Shown: piece after piece, positions 56,501-63,810 of the stretch
How the letters are laid out: every line of letters starts with the position of its first letter
How positions within the stretch are numbered: the stretch's first letter is position 1
Source of the DNA: Tipula vernalis
Taxonomy: Eukaryota > Arthropoda > Insecta > Diptera > Tipulidae
Reading direction: 5' to 3'
DNA: 64,000 bases
Assembly: GCA_958295665.1 (NCBI GenBank)
Contig: OY282560.1
Span: 309,051,236-309,115,235, forward strand
The notes under the pieces: model-generated
The model's input: the letters and a program-made list of their open reading frames with translations, nothing else
Databases searched by the model: none
What the model was told of the DNA's origin: nothing
Program-made: the position numbers and the translations under genes

Positions 56501-58343
56501 AGTAGCCAAATCGACGACGTACGGCTATAGATCCGTTTTGTATAAACGACTTGCACATTGCATTGTTTCGTCGTAGGGGGTCGTAGGGGTCGCAGTTGTG
56601 TTCATCGTCATCACCGGTCGTAATCAGATGATGAAAAATCCCTTTTGCAACCCGGTACCTCCCGATCCAAACCGTGCAGCTTTAACCACTGCACCGTTTT
56701 GTCGGTCTCCGAAAAGGCTCTTTTTCAAAATGTGTGTCTTGGCTAAAAAATTTAAGAAAATGTTCATTCCATCCAGAAAAAAAATATCAAAACTCTTAAC
56801 CAAAGGGTCCTCATCCCGAAAAACAGCTGTAAAGAAATTGATTGAGATTTGACTATATTATAGTAAACTAAAGATTTATGTATTGATAGTTCCTTTGGAC
56901 ACAATATACATTTATAGTGAAAAAAGACACTAGGCGGTCAAATATTAATTTCTAAATATCTTGCATCGATCTCAGATATGTCCCCTTTAAAATTACGTAC
57001 AATACTCGACGTACAATACTCATTAAGACATCACGCATTTTAAGGGTGAAATTAACCGCAAAGTCTTACATAATACTTAAAATGAAACACGGCCAATTTC
57101 GAAATTTCTTGAGTTGATCTCAGAGATGTTGCTCTGAAAGGGCATATGGTATCCGATAATCATTTTATCTATTCGAAATACAATACACACATGGATATCG
57201 AAGAAATTCTTAAAAGTTCGGAATCCATTTCATGTCCAGCCAACTATACGTAATCTGACTATTAGTGAACAGTAAACTGTTTTATTTAGGTAGTTGTTGG
57301 AACAGGAAAACATTGTGGTAGCAACTGCGACAACTTTCGATTTAATTTCGATTAAAAATTTTTGATAAGCAACAATGAATCGGTCAATCATATTTTTCAA
57401 ACTATATTTTTCCAAAGTGGCTTAGAGTCTAATTTCAAAGCTTTAGCTTAACCGGCACCTTTTATAACAAACGCTGTTATTTTTGGTTGGCAAGTTACGG
57501 AAAATGCCAACAATGTTAAAATATGATACACCACTGGGATACCAATCACTAGTTTTAACTCGTAAAAAATTATCGTTACAAATTAAGCTCTATAGTAATA
57601 TTACAGGTGTTCGAGCTGCTTTTTATGCAAGGGGGATAAGCACCTCGACTCACTCCATGGTTCATAACAGCATGTCCTCCTACAGGGGGTTAGCGTTGGG
57701 TTATTAACCCAACCTCTCAAATATTGTTACGAAATGCCTACTTTATGGATGTATGATGTTTAAAAGGACAGAGCTTCGTTGAGGTGGTCAAATCCCTTCC
57801 CCATCCCATAACATTGAACCGAAGATCCAACAGATCTAGATATAGGCAACTTTTTATAATAATTTTTTATAAATTCAAGGGCTATTATTCTATATACTCA
57901 CAATATTTTCAGTGTATCTGAAATTCCAAAGAATGCTTCTGCTGTGACATACTTTAAATTCGGTGCACCAGAAATATATCTGGAAAGGCAAAATATTTAA
58001 AATACAAAACCATTGAATGGTACAAATTACTTTTTCAACTTACATCGATCGCAGCTGTCGAACATATTCAAACGCCCCCGGTTCAATCATTGTAAATTCC
58101 CTTAAGTCAGTAACCATTCTGAAAATCCATATAATACGCATAGAATTAATAAAAATCGCAAAACAACTCAAGCCAACAATATACCAACACCTACATATCT
58201 TCTAGAATTGAATAACGTTTTAAACCAACTTTCCGTATCGTCTTGAGACCAGCATTTGCTATTGCTAAACGCTGAATATTTGTGTGCAATTTCTGTGGTA
58301 TCCTCAACAGTCCTTCACCTTCGCAGTGGCATTCCAATTCAAA
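35133..58343 (-). CDS. Lgr1: Lgr1-type leucine-rich-repeat GPCR, ectodomain exons only (partial)
   Basis: Exons, 5' to 3' on the minus strand: 58343-58195, 58118-58044, 57979-57902, 50323-50249, 49823-49758, 35524-35456, 35385-35311, 35250-35133. All have AG/GT borders, and the junctions join in phase 2 with no stop, giving about 235 residues. The start is a Cys-rich LRR cap (ELECHCEGEGLLRIP); one LRR per exon follows, then LPTDGLDTLEIL and NTHSLRTIPSVYNF, the end-of-LRR signature of glycoprotein hormone receptors. Exon lengths (66-78 bp for the repeats) and phases match that gene family. The product should bind a cystine-knot hormone (GPA2/GPB5 type in insects) at the cell surface and signal through a seven-helix domain. 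The signal-peptide exon and the hinge and seven-helix exons are not found. Confidence 0.88.
35525..36009. other. Lgr1 intron sequence, no gene recognised
   Basis: Non-coding. From about 35800 onward traces of the Jockey-like ORF1 may be present but are not readable. Confidence 0.4.
36031..36720 (+). pseudogene. Jockey-type ORF1 (Gag-like) remnant
   Basis: The first frame, 36031-36180, reads RGLHPTCPIKDIVADLNQRG and VNILKKEQKVNAQG, the PRE_C2HC domain of Jockey ORF1. After a shift, 36255-36520 encodes RVKIESLRKT..LIPQCKKYQRYNHTQKHC, then RCVRCAGKYY and NYRGCEAAKILQQLRNKAHQ, zinc knuckles of the same protein. A third part to 36720 reads PPTPKPRERKTFSEFVQQQP. The ORF1 protein binds LINE RNA; this copy is broken. 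Confidence 0.8.
36770..37165 (+). pseudogene. Jockey-type RT C-terminus remnant
   Basis: In broken frames: KYLTRTLDAKLKWKEH, NIYWLLARHSDLTLQNKLLL, YRQILKPIWAYS and RRLRRTKPLDLS. These match the thumb and tail of Jockey RT. No catalytic motif remains. Confidence 0.75.
37302..37639. other. Poly-C tract and non-coding sequence
   Basis: A C-rich run, C11 TT C10 at about 37323-37345, follows the LINE tail. No gene seen. Confidence 0.5.
37640..38314 (-). pseudogene. pol: BEL/Pao reverse transcriptase fragment
   Basis: From 38314 down: PHCLLPYHFVLKPSSSSTKL and RVAIDASDKTTSGVLLND, the BEL/Pao RT entry. In broken frame near 37850-37700 follow IYENEAIKTLGLTW and DLEVFRFSV, the region after the palm. 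The FYVDD box is not readable. Same strand as the BEL gag piece at 39590-39900, so both may derive from one element. Confidence 0.72.
38340..39110 (-). pseudogene. pol: Ty3/gypsy RT fragment between BEL pieces
   Basis: Minus strand, broken frames: SSILLVNKKNESKQLYIEFRELNKK, GQYEFT-type segment near 38760, then IYLDDTEAYHRFKGILEG with a readable YLDD box, LQINWKKCQAMQGEITYLGH and VVQNGFIKHNE. This is a gypsy-type RT, different from the BEL RT next to it. A 23-bp segment (ATAAACTCATATTGACCA) is tandemly doubled at about 38738-38778. Confidence 0.78.
39117..39479. mobile_element. MITE with 18-bp terminal inverted repeats
   Basis: CCGGTGTGAAGTTTTTGG at the left end and CCAAAAACTTCACACCGG at the right end (39462-39479) are perfect inverted copies. 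Subterminal words CTTAGGCGAG and its partner CTCGCATAAG extend the symmetry. The element is about 363 bp, has no gene and shows no clear target duplication. Confidence 0.75.
39590..39910 (-). pseudogene. gag: BEL/Pao gag fragment (DUF1759 type)
   Basis: Minus strand 39828-39592 reads VNKLLIFQSKQSATDLRDMI, SAHHRALLSLSSKDELADN and LILSKLDTNTVVKA. These are typical of the BEL Gag capsid family. Upstream coding is lost by frameshift. Confidence 0.75.
39911..40259. other. Non-coding, no clear LTR
   Basis: AT-rich spacer in front of the next BEL element; may include its 5' LTR end, but I find no matching 3' copy. Confidence 0.4.
40270..41190 (+). pseudogene. gag: BEL/Pao gag remnant
   Basis: Starts with EKIFQLHRNYKEDGNSRKTT and EPKIAALKALHNEHE (40270-40455). 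After shifts, 40939-41175 reads FHDVFKQLVHNNQALNNTHK, INYLRTFVGGQAARLINHLQ, GENYEPTWGIIRASY and LNKYIHTLM, the BEL Gag capsid core. A broken continuation (ARTIREC-type) follows. Confidence 0.82.
41570..42070 (+). pseudogene. pol: BEL/Pao protease remnant
   Basis: VLLPTALVKV at about 41578 leads to the active-site region, where the expected Asp is read as His (CAT) and a frameshift follows. Then CSQATFITSSAVNSLQIKKC continues in the next frame. MSAPIDLLLGADYY near 41930 and KFAWIILGRC near 42035 are the usual region between protease and RT. Confidence 0.75.
42190..43480 (+). pseudogene. pol: BEL/Pao RT and RNase H remnant
   Basis: YYMPHHTVVKPSSTTTKLRV and ASAKTTNGESLNDVIHVGP are the RT entry (42380-42515). 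FTADIQKM near 42560 carries the first catalytic Asp. The stretch that should hold FYVDD is deleted between about 42745 and 42800. RSVNSLGLFWKPEVEAFEF is at about 42895-42955, LGWLAPVI near 43005, and RNase H follows as DSQIEVHGFRDASEQVYAA, KVTLPKLELNGTLLLAKL. Confidence 0.82.
43690..44610 (+). pseudogene. pol: BEL/Pao integrase remnant
   Basis: INYAHLKIMHGEIELTLSF (43870-43925) is the zinc-domain region. MHTGVDYAGLMQIKTTKDRG begins the core with its first Asp. DLTTEALIAALKRFASRRGL follows, then GDQGTNFVGTNNQLKRI (second Asp region), GITWHFLTPVSSDFGGLWEA and NSRPICPMSND. About ten residues are missing in front of EAITDLTTEA, and frames shift near 43930, 44220 and 44400. Confidence 0.82.
44611..44840. 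repeat. AACCTAACTC-type degenerate repeat
   Basis: C/A-rich plus strand of words such as CAACCCTTAACC and CCAAATC, similar in style to the AACTCAACCCC family at 6141-6440 and 47570-47700. Confidence 0.55.
44885..45115. repeat. ACCATCAT minisatellite, left block
   Basis: Degenerate tandem ACCATCATACCATCGT words; the same family continues at 46200-46580 on the far side of the mariner remnant. Confidence 0.8.
45176..46180 (+). pseudogene. mariner transposase, degenerate
   Basis: A TGTAGGTTGGTAC sequence at about 45178 resembles the mariner end. Transposase pieces follow: LPHASRPSTSVNNDNIKKVK, AARLVPKDLNFLQKERRVEI, ADDPTLIKRIIT (45470-45740), SRSKIKVMLIIIFDY, then PEGQTVKKAYYLAVLMRLGE, HHNNVPSH where HHDNAPAH is usual, FLFPKL and KGAHFEGD near 46150. 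The IITGDETW Asp region is changed and the second catalytic Asp is Asn. Frameshifts are frequent. No right terminal repeat found. It lies between two ACCATCAT blocks. Confidence 0.85.
46200..46580. repeat. ACCATCAT minisatellite, right block
   Basis: Tandem CATACCATCATACCAT words with point changes, 8-9 bp base unit. Confidence 0.85.
46581..47560. repeat. Dispersed repeat, 'gccatattccagaa' family, several units
   Basis: Units with TTRACCGATTATGATGAAAATTG, GGGATTCTAAAATGATTTT and CCTAACTGGCCATTTTCCAGAA recur about every 110-120 bp between 46670 and 47420. The same unit occurs at 5940-6075. No gene present. Confidence 0.65.
47561..47830. repeat. Second AACTCAACCCC repeat block
   Basis: Shares the CAGCATATATAAAA and CAACTGCTCA subunits, and the ACTTTCAAAACGTCGAG tail, with 6141-6700. 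It is thus a second copy of the same composite repeat. Confidence 0.65.
47846..48260 (+). pseudogene. env: Errantivirus-type env remnant
   Basis: The frame 47846-48067 and its broken continuation resemble the middle of the envelope protein of gypsy-type insect errantiviruses, with a heptad-like coiled-coil stretch and the short motif NTITEVYKGKL. It is a fragment without signal peptide, cleavage site or membrane anchor. No gag or pol of the same element adjoins it. Recognition is from memory of this family; confidence is moderate. Confidence 0.55.
48240..48619. repeat. 50-bp direct repeats, 328 bp apart, with C16 tract
   Basis: TACTTTACC-CAAGAGTTATAC and what follows (AAAGTRTAATAMC..CTGAACAAAA) is at 48240-48290 and again at 48568-48619. 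A run of 16 C at 48552-48567 precedes the second copy. Confidence 0.7.
48620..49757. other. Lgr1 intron sequence, no gene recognised
   Basis: AT-rich non-coding, no clear transposon homology. Confidence 0.5.
49758..50323 (-). CDS. Lgr1: Lgr1 exons d-e: middle repeats
   Basis: Exon d (50323-50249) reads RIVNCGLLKVPDLHLISP; exon e (49823-49758) reads DLEGNQISKIDQYAFQI. The intron between is 425 bp. They are separated from exon c by 7.6 kb holding a Helitron, a gypsy fragment and a SINE-like piece. Confidence 0.88.
50324..51069. other. Lgr1 intron sequence, no gene recognised
   Basis: Non-coding. CACTCACTGATTCACTGATTC near 50474 is a small imperfect tandem. Confidence 0.45.
51154..51440 (+). 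pseudogene. Helitron N-terminal repeat region
   Basis: Repeats of the type QLQAHRxANAASQQQRI-xxMS, seen as QLQAHQYSHAASQQHSINRI, KLQAYRAANAEQLQTHRASN and AASKQQRIGLMS. About 60 bp each. This resembles N-terminal repeats in some insect Helitron proteins. Confidence 0.55.
51600..52680 (+). pseudogene. Helitron Rep-region remnants
   Basis: Broken pieces DLFISEITGN, GERHHNAPCMKDGHCSRQF, FNDLTIPNVSEY, YIYKYIFK and YIDCRYVSAPEAIWRLRE follow the order of the Helitron Rep domain and its downstream part. The HUH motif itself (usually in HAHILL-type context) was not found and is probably deleted. Confidence 0.72.
52740..53790 (+). pseudogene. Helitron helicase remnants
   Basis: FKAAAIVRGLLESEDERGRN and DAGTAKAVTRN precede YFDGPAGSGKTFLS at about 53029-53070, which is Walker A of the Pif1-like helicase. 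GGKTVHSSFKFPIPLHDTS follows. The frame 53406-53783 carries FGDIENLSIEVLSKRIIVAP, NTQTLEMNRKIIDAM, YFSADSIDSEDPN and PPHVLLLKKGVIVMLK, the helicase C-terminal half. Confidence 0.85.
53900..55330 (+). mobile_element. Ty3/gypsy (gypsy/17.6-like) gag-pol fragment
   Basis: Broken pieces in order: RGIKKLKRTLNKIEF and LVNLTRHFAIDKAEKWY (gag, 53980-54100), a protease-like stretch (54195-54440), and RT from about 54560. RT pieces: FPSLNGLGRTSLVIHVI, LGFRKVNQVTGKYTYPLSL, TNYITSLGLNYAFWQIPISQ, FVYLDDLLIIS (intact YLDD, about 54940-54970), YLGFLVDEK and NLTKCDASTHEIGSF (RNase H start). It ends inside RNase H near 55330. It is plus strand, in an Lgr1 intron. Confidence 0.8.
55331..56630. other. Lgr1 intron sequence with a hairpin-T8 motif
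   Basis: No gene recognised. GCCTTTTCG-TCC-CGAAAAGGC (56388-56408) is a perfect 9-bp stem followed by eight T. A similar CGAAAAGGCTCTTTTT lies at 56711-56726. Confidence 0.5.
56641..56705 (-). repeat. tRNA-derived SINE-like fragment
   Basis: On the minus strand a D-arm-like hairpin GTGCAG-TGGTTAAAG-CTGCAC is followed by GGGAGGTACCGGGTTGCAAAAG, which resembles the T-arm/B-box of a tRNA. No intact acceptor stem. Likely the head of a tRNA-derived SINE rather than a working tRNA gene. Confidence 0.4.
56730..57901. other. Lgr1 intron sequence, no gene recognised
   Basis: Two similar segments with GATCTCAGATATGT / GATCTCAGAGATGT at about 56972 and 57118 are old repeats. An unrecognised 74-residue frame lies at 57483-57707. 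Confidence 0.4.
57902..58343 (-). CDS. Lgr1: Lgr1 exons a-c: LRR N-cap and first repeats
   Basis: Exon a (58343-58195) has the cap with two close Cys, NIQRLAIANAGLKTI and RKVGLKRYSILED. Exon b (58118-58044) has MVTDLREFTMIEPGAFEYV. Exon c (57979-57902) has ISGAPNLKYVTAEAFFGI. Introns between them are 76 and 64 bp. Donors are GTAGGT, GTAAGT and GTGAGT; acceptors TTTACAG, TTTTCAG and TTTCCAG. Confidence 0.87.
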
Positions 58344-59479
58344 CTGTAAAGAGAAAAAGGAAAACCAAATTTAGAATTCATACCATGATAATTTATTTTT
58401 TCCATTCTCGCTTGATGCGTCGTCGCCCAAGAAAATTTATAATCTTTTATCAACGATATTGTTGTACCAGTTTTACGAGTAGGACTAAGGAAAAAAAATC
58501 GTAATTGAATAAATTATTACGCTTAATTTCCGGTCATTAACACACAAAACGTCTTAAAAGGTGGTAATAAATCTTTATTTAAGGTCTTCTGATTTTCTGG
58601 TATGTTCGAATAATTGGAATTACTTTAATGGGAACACAAGAATGTGACGAATTTGTGCGAATGTCCGGAAATGTATCAGGATGCTCGAGTAATGTTAAGA
58701 ATAAAAACAATTTGCTTTATTTATATTGCGTGTACGTGTCGAAATTAGAATTTTAGATTTTAGGTATAAAGGGTGGATCATTTCAGACAAGACTCAACTA
58801 TCTATACCAAACATTTTTTTGATGATGCAGCTTTATCTCTAAAAACATTTAGGAAATTCTTTTGGCCTTTGCTACCCATAATACTAAATCTATGAATCTC
58901 TAAGCTAATTTGGACTAATTTTAAATTAAATTTTGTATTTGGGCCGTAGCTACCAGTAAACCGAGGTTTTCAAGTTTTACTATAATTTTCTAAAATTTTT
59001 ATGATGTACCTGGATATTAAACCATACTAGTTTCGAATAAATTACCCTAAATAGCCAAAAATGGGTATACATTGCTGAAGTAACGCTAAATCATTGTTGC
59101 AGTTCTTATTTAAGTCTGAATACGAATCCAATCCGAAGTTCATCTAAATACGAATCCAATGTAAGATTTGCTCCATCAGCCACCAAATTTGAAATGATCA
59201 TGTCAATAAACTAATATAATCCAAAGATCTGAACCCCAGACAAGGCTATAACCGACTTGTCTTAAATCCTACAAACTATCTGAACCGCATGACATCATGA
59301 CGTAAGGTTCGAAACCCAACAATCCCAAACGTAGGCTCTAAAATCGACTAAGTTAGTTAAGAAGGTTGATAACTTCAAGTTCTGATCCCTTTCGGAGAAA
59401 GTGAAGTCGTAGACAAAATTTGCTATTTTGTAACACAATATTGTATGTGAATGTCCCATCCATGACAAAACCAACGTTT
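58344..59479. other. Upstream of Lgr1 exon a; no gene recognised
   Basis: The exon with the signal peptide was not found. TATTTGGGCCGTA occurs at about 58937, the first of three in the region (see the 59480-60560 element). Confidence 0.4.
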
Positions 59480-60560
59480 ACATCGAAGGCTAGTACGTCT
59501 AATAGTTATAACTCGAACCGCAAACGCAAGGTTGCTGAAACTGCCCAGGTCAAAGAAGACGACGAAGAAGAGGCTGAAAGGAGAACAATAAGGGCGTAGA
59601 TCGCGACAATAGGGAAAGGCAAATGAAAGTCAGTGATGAACACCACAACTATTCAAACAGAAAGATCTTAATGATCTTATTCGATACTTGGGATTGCCAA
59701 AAGATTGATCGGATTTTTTAGTCGTAGAATTGAAAATTTGGAGGCTGTTTGTGAAAGGGACCAAATCAACTATTTGCAGAGATCGATAAAAGGTATTCCG
59801 AAAATATTTTAAAAAAGATGAAGGGAATTCATTAATTTACTGCTCAAATGTCCAAGAATTGATAAATGAACTGAGCCCAAGAATTGTTCCAATAGCTCGC
59901 TCGATAGCATTGAAGGAGAATTATGATAACATGCAGCTCGATTTAGAAAGAATAAGTTATTCAGAACATAAATGGCAAATTTACAGGTATCTGAAAATAA
60001 TATCAGTCATATAAAGGCAGTAATCCGGATTTGTCAAATATCCATGCTTCTTGTGTTTGTGGGACAGTAGAGATCGTACAAACCACTATAAAAAAAAAGA
60101 AATGGGAAAAAGAGAAAAATGTTTCGAGATGTGGATTTTATTAAATGTATGACAAAAACTGAGAAGCCTGCATGGCTCAGTTCTTAGAGATTTGCAGAGA
60201 ATTTTCTAGGGAATCATGAAAGTCAGAACTACAAAGATCTTGTTGCAGATATGGTGCAGAATTTCAAAAAATTAGGATATCTGAAGTTTGAAAATACATT
60301 TTCTCGATTAACAGTTAGCATACTTCCCTGACAACTTGAGTGATTGTAGCGAGGTGATTACTAGCTGATTACGGCTGGATGCTGAAAATAGAGCATTCCT
60401 TTGCGAAGATCTTCTCGAAGAGAAGAAAGTACGCTACCAGCGAAAGAAATAGTAATGACTTAGCATTATTTCAGCAATTAATAAACATTTTTGGCCGATT
60501 TAGTATTCAGAGCATCAAAAAACTCAAAACAGATGTACTTTCGTCCCTCTGATAAGAACG
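59480..60560 (+). pseudogene. Remnant of an unassigned repetitive arthropod protein family
   Basis: An initial Lys/Glu-rich part (RKRKVAETAQVKEDDEEE) is followed by broken pieces: ENLEAVCERDQINYLQRS, then YPCFLCLWDSRDRTNHYKKK near 60030-60095, ENFLGNHESQNYKDLVADM near 60190-60250, and DYCWMLK near 60367. I know these motifs from a protein repeated many times in insect and cnidarian genomes, next to the phrase FLCxWDSR, without a settled transposon class. The copy is full of stops. Motifs TTTGGGCCGTA or TTTGGCCCGTA lie on both sides. Confidence 0.55.
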
Positions 60561-60977
60561 GAAGCAATAATTTTGCGTTAGTTTCGCTATTTTAGCCATT
60601 TATTGTAATTTACTCAAAACTGATGGGTGATGGAGCTATACGGATAACGGATTCGTATTCAGTACATCAAAATACATTGGGATATGATAGTCAGTCTTCT
60701 ATAACAGAAAACTTTATAAGTTTTGGGCCAGTAAGAAATTGTTAATTAAAAATTTAAGTTTTTATTTGGCCCGTAGAATTTCCTAATATTTTGAAGATAT
60801 GAACCTAAAACCACGATCATAAACAATCATCATCAAAAGGTCAAAGACCATTAAAAAATGTTAATCAACAATTAAATTTATATTTGGGCCGTAATAATAA
60901 ATCGAAATATTCAGTTTTTAACACTAAGAGTAGCAAAGTTCAAAATAACTTATGAAATATTTTCAGTTTCAAAGTAT
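60561..60977. other. Non-coding with two TTTGGSCCGTA motifs
   Basis: TTTATTTGGCCCGTA at about 60758 and TATATTTGGGCCGTA at about 60872, each in similar AT-rich context to the copy at 58937. Confidence 0.6.
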
Positions 60978-61419
60978 TGTTACGATTTTGCCTTGTCAAA
61001 TAACGGTTCGTATCACTGGATTGTGAATAAAACAAAATCAATTCAATTTATCCCCAACGAATTTATTTATGTCACACAAAAATTATAACAACAAACATTA
61101 ACGATAATTGAAAAATCACTTTAAATAATTTTCAGACAATTTTACTGTCCACTTATAATTTTTATTTCGCACTACAACACTTTTTAAATCACTTTTTAAT
61201 TACTTTTTAATCTTCACACTGCCGCTTTCCAAATGCTACTAATCCAATTCGACTTCGTTCGCCTTTTTATATACACAAACCAAACTTCTAGAAAGCTCAT
61301 TATTTTTCTAGTTAGAATAGTGTAGAACAATTTTAACATGGAAAATTCCATTTTAGTACAGTTTAACATTGAGCTATTAATTTAACTTATTCTATTATAC
61401 ACTAGGTGTCACCGTTACA
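60978..61419 (-). repeat. Probable solo LTR
   Basis: Read on the minus strand it starts TGTAACGGTGACACC and ends AATCGTAACA, with TATATAAAAAGGCG as a good core promoter and AATAAA further on. Length 442 bp. No internal retrotransposon sequence adjoins, so it is probably a solo LTR. No clear target duplication is seen. Confidence 0.6.
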
Positions 61420-62685
61420 ATAGCTTGAAAAATTTAATTCCCCTAAATGTCACTTAAATCTTAAAATTGTACTGATCACCTAAATGTTGCTTATATTTTT
61501 GTTATTTCAAAATTTAAAAGAAGGAGCGGCCCGTGTTATAATAGATGGTATCTGACTCAAATTTCAAACGTACACTTTCGCCCACGATTCAAAATCAATT
61601 CAACCCAAATCGCACAAGCGTAAAATTATAGAAACCTTATAGTGATGCTTCCACAAAAGCAGTTCAGATAGTACCCTGGAAGATAGCTGACTTTCTGCTT
61701 ACGTTATTTTCTTAAGGTCGAGCTCAATTTTCTGACAGTCATATTGTTTTGAGAATTGGACGAAATTCTGGTAAAACTTAAGAAAATATCAATACAATTC
61801 GCCAGACAAGATAAAATGTGAGAGCCTGGATTTATCGGTTGTATAAAATATCTTGAAACCATCAAAGCTTTTATTTTGTTAAAACTGTAGATTTGGACGG
61901 AAGCATGTATTTTGTGTTGCAGTCATATTTTAATATTTAGTAATCTAAATTATTTATTAGCAAAATAAAAAATTTGTTAGAATCGATTTTGACTCGTATT
62001 GCAGGACCGACCGAATTTGGAAATTCGCCTTTAAAACTAAATGAAAATTTAAAGAATTTGAAAAATTTTAAGGGTCTTTAACTTATTATAATTCGTTAAT
62101 TAAATTTAATTAATTTTCAGAATTTGAATGATTTGTACCACTTAATTCGGACTAAGAATTTAAAAAAAATTATTAAATTTAGGGATATAAGAATGTTAAG
62201 CATTGCTTTATAATTTTTAATGTGAAGAATTTTACAATTTTGATGATTCTGAAAAAGTTTAAGAACTTTAAAGTTCGTATTCACGAAACTTTATTAACTT
62301 TAATCCAACATTTTATCATGGATTTCCAAACGATTAATTAGATGTACTTCCAATTTCAACTAATTTATCCAATTAGTTATCGATCATTGCAGTTAATTGC
62401 AGAAACTCATAATGTCTTGTTATCTTTGTGGCAGGTATTATAACTAAAAATCTTCTGGGATTCATGTAAATTTTTTTTTTGATGTAGGTTAAATTTACCA
62501 AAGTTTACCAAATAACCAGGTTTACTACAGGAAGGCTTAATAAAACTGGAGGGTGCCTGGTATCCAGAGTCCGCATACTTTGGACTGATTAACCTATCAA
62601 CCATTCATCCATCGGCATATGCTGTTCCACCTTAGGTTAGGGTATTTGTAAAGGTTTTCTCCTTTAGCGCCGTAATTTAGTCTGT
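61420..62685. other. Intergenic, no gene recognised
   Basis: AT-rich; a TTAATTAAATTTAATTAATTTT stretch lies near 62096. No coding similarity. Confidence 0.4.
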
Positions 62686-62736
62686 GCCAAATGGTCAAAA
62701 ATGGGCCAAATGGCCAAAAACGTGCCAAATGGCCTT
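62686..62736. repeat. Short tandem repeat GCCAAATGGYCAAAAA
   Basis: Three copies in a row of GCCAAATGG followed by YCAAAAA or CC. Confidence 0.8.
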
Positions 62737-63015
62737 AGTTACCAGTGGTTGCCACGAAGAGGCAGTACGTACACTTGCGAATTGTAAACAGATAACCCCT
62801 TACACAATTGTACCCATCATGCAGCTGCCGAATACATGACCAGAACAGCTCACGTGATGCGCACTCTACTGGAAGATACGGAGCTGGAACTTTGGTCCCC
62901 CTCCCTCCAATAGACGCCAAACCACAAAACTAAATGTAACTTTCCACCTTATCTAGTATCAGTTATAAAGCCCTTTATCACAGATCGTTTTTTTTTTTTT
63001 TTCAAGTAAAAATTA

Positions 63016-63092
63016 ATGATCAGCACTCTAAGTCTGAACCGATGCTATGTGGTGGTCAATATCAGGAGAGTTATCAAAAAAAATAGGAATAC
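63016..63092 (+). CDS. Possible first exon of the following gene
   Basis: An ATG at 63016 opens a frame (MISTLSLNRCYVVVNIRR) that reaches a GTAAGT donor at 63093. Joined to the acceptor at 63366-63367 it enters the same frame used by the first half of the next exon. Supported only by splice signals and phase. Confidence 0.25.
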
Positions 63093-63367
63093 CAAGTAAG
63101 TAATGTTTATATTTAGTTTGCACAAACAGCACACACACATTATAAATATTTAATTAAGTATTGAAATCTTGTAATGGACAAACTGAAAGCACGCTGGTCG
63201 CAAACGACATTTCAAAACCTCCTCTGATGAAGCACCCCTCCCTAAAAAATTGAAAGTGGTTTGATTCAATGTCAGTTTAAAATGATTTTGACAAACCAAA
63301 TGAAACCTAGGTGATTTACCTATTTCTTCTAAATTAATTTGATTTTTACGATTTCCTTTATTTATAG

Positions 63368-63810
63368 AACAACTGGAAATTATTCGAAACTTTCGACATA
63401 TGCGGTTCAGCATTCGACTATTGATATGGAATGCAATGAGACTAGCACATCAAATTCAAGCAATGAAATTGCCAAAAAATCGTTTGTTGGCGAGGAACAA
63501 ACACCAACAATTCTGTGCGACTTTTTTTGACGCTGTATGTGAACAAGTGGAGACTGCATGCATTTCACCAGCGGAATTTGGCAAATTGCAAATTGAACTA
63601 CTAGAAGTATTGAATGCGTCTCTAATTGAAAACGCTTCTCTGCCGGCATTGTATCTAACATTCTGTATTGTGGCAAAGGGTCCATTTTGTTTCGTCAACT
63701 TGCTTGTACAAATTCACTGTCCGGATCAACGTGGTCCACAAAATTATTGGATAAATAGTTGGCACCGGCATTTAGCCGAGTTTGTAAAGGAAATGAAATT
63801 TAGCGGTTAG
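63368..63810 (+). pseudogene. Unrecognised host-like terminal exon with a T7 frame break
   Basis: Two overlapping frames look like one protein. Up to about 63520 the frame with MECNETSTSNSSNEIAKK and EEQTPTILCDFF is natural; it then stops at TGA straight after seven T (63522-63528). The next frame continues FFDAVCEQVETACISPAEF, LQIELLEVLNASL, PALYLTFCIVAKGPFCFVN and stops at 63810. With six T the two parts would be one open frame. So either this is a sequencing or assembly error, or a young frameshift. No known domain recognised, no transposon motif seen. A TTATAG acceptor precedes 63368. Confidence 0.5.

Noticed and set aside
57483..57707. 74-residue plus-strand frame considered as a gene
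   Set aside because: No motif, no neighbours, and it lies in an Lgr1 intron; kept only as a note.
62735..62920. 61-residue minus-strand frame considered as the missing Lgr1 signal-peptide exon
   Set aside because: It lacks a clear signal peptide and a donor in the needed phase; no link to exon a.
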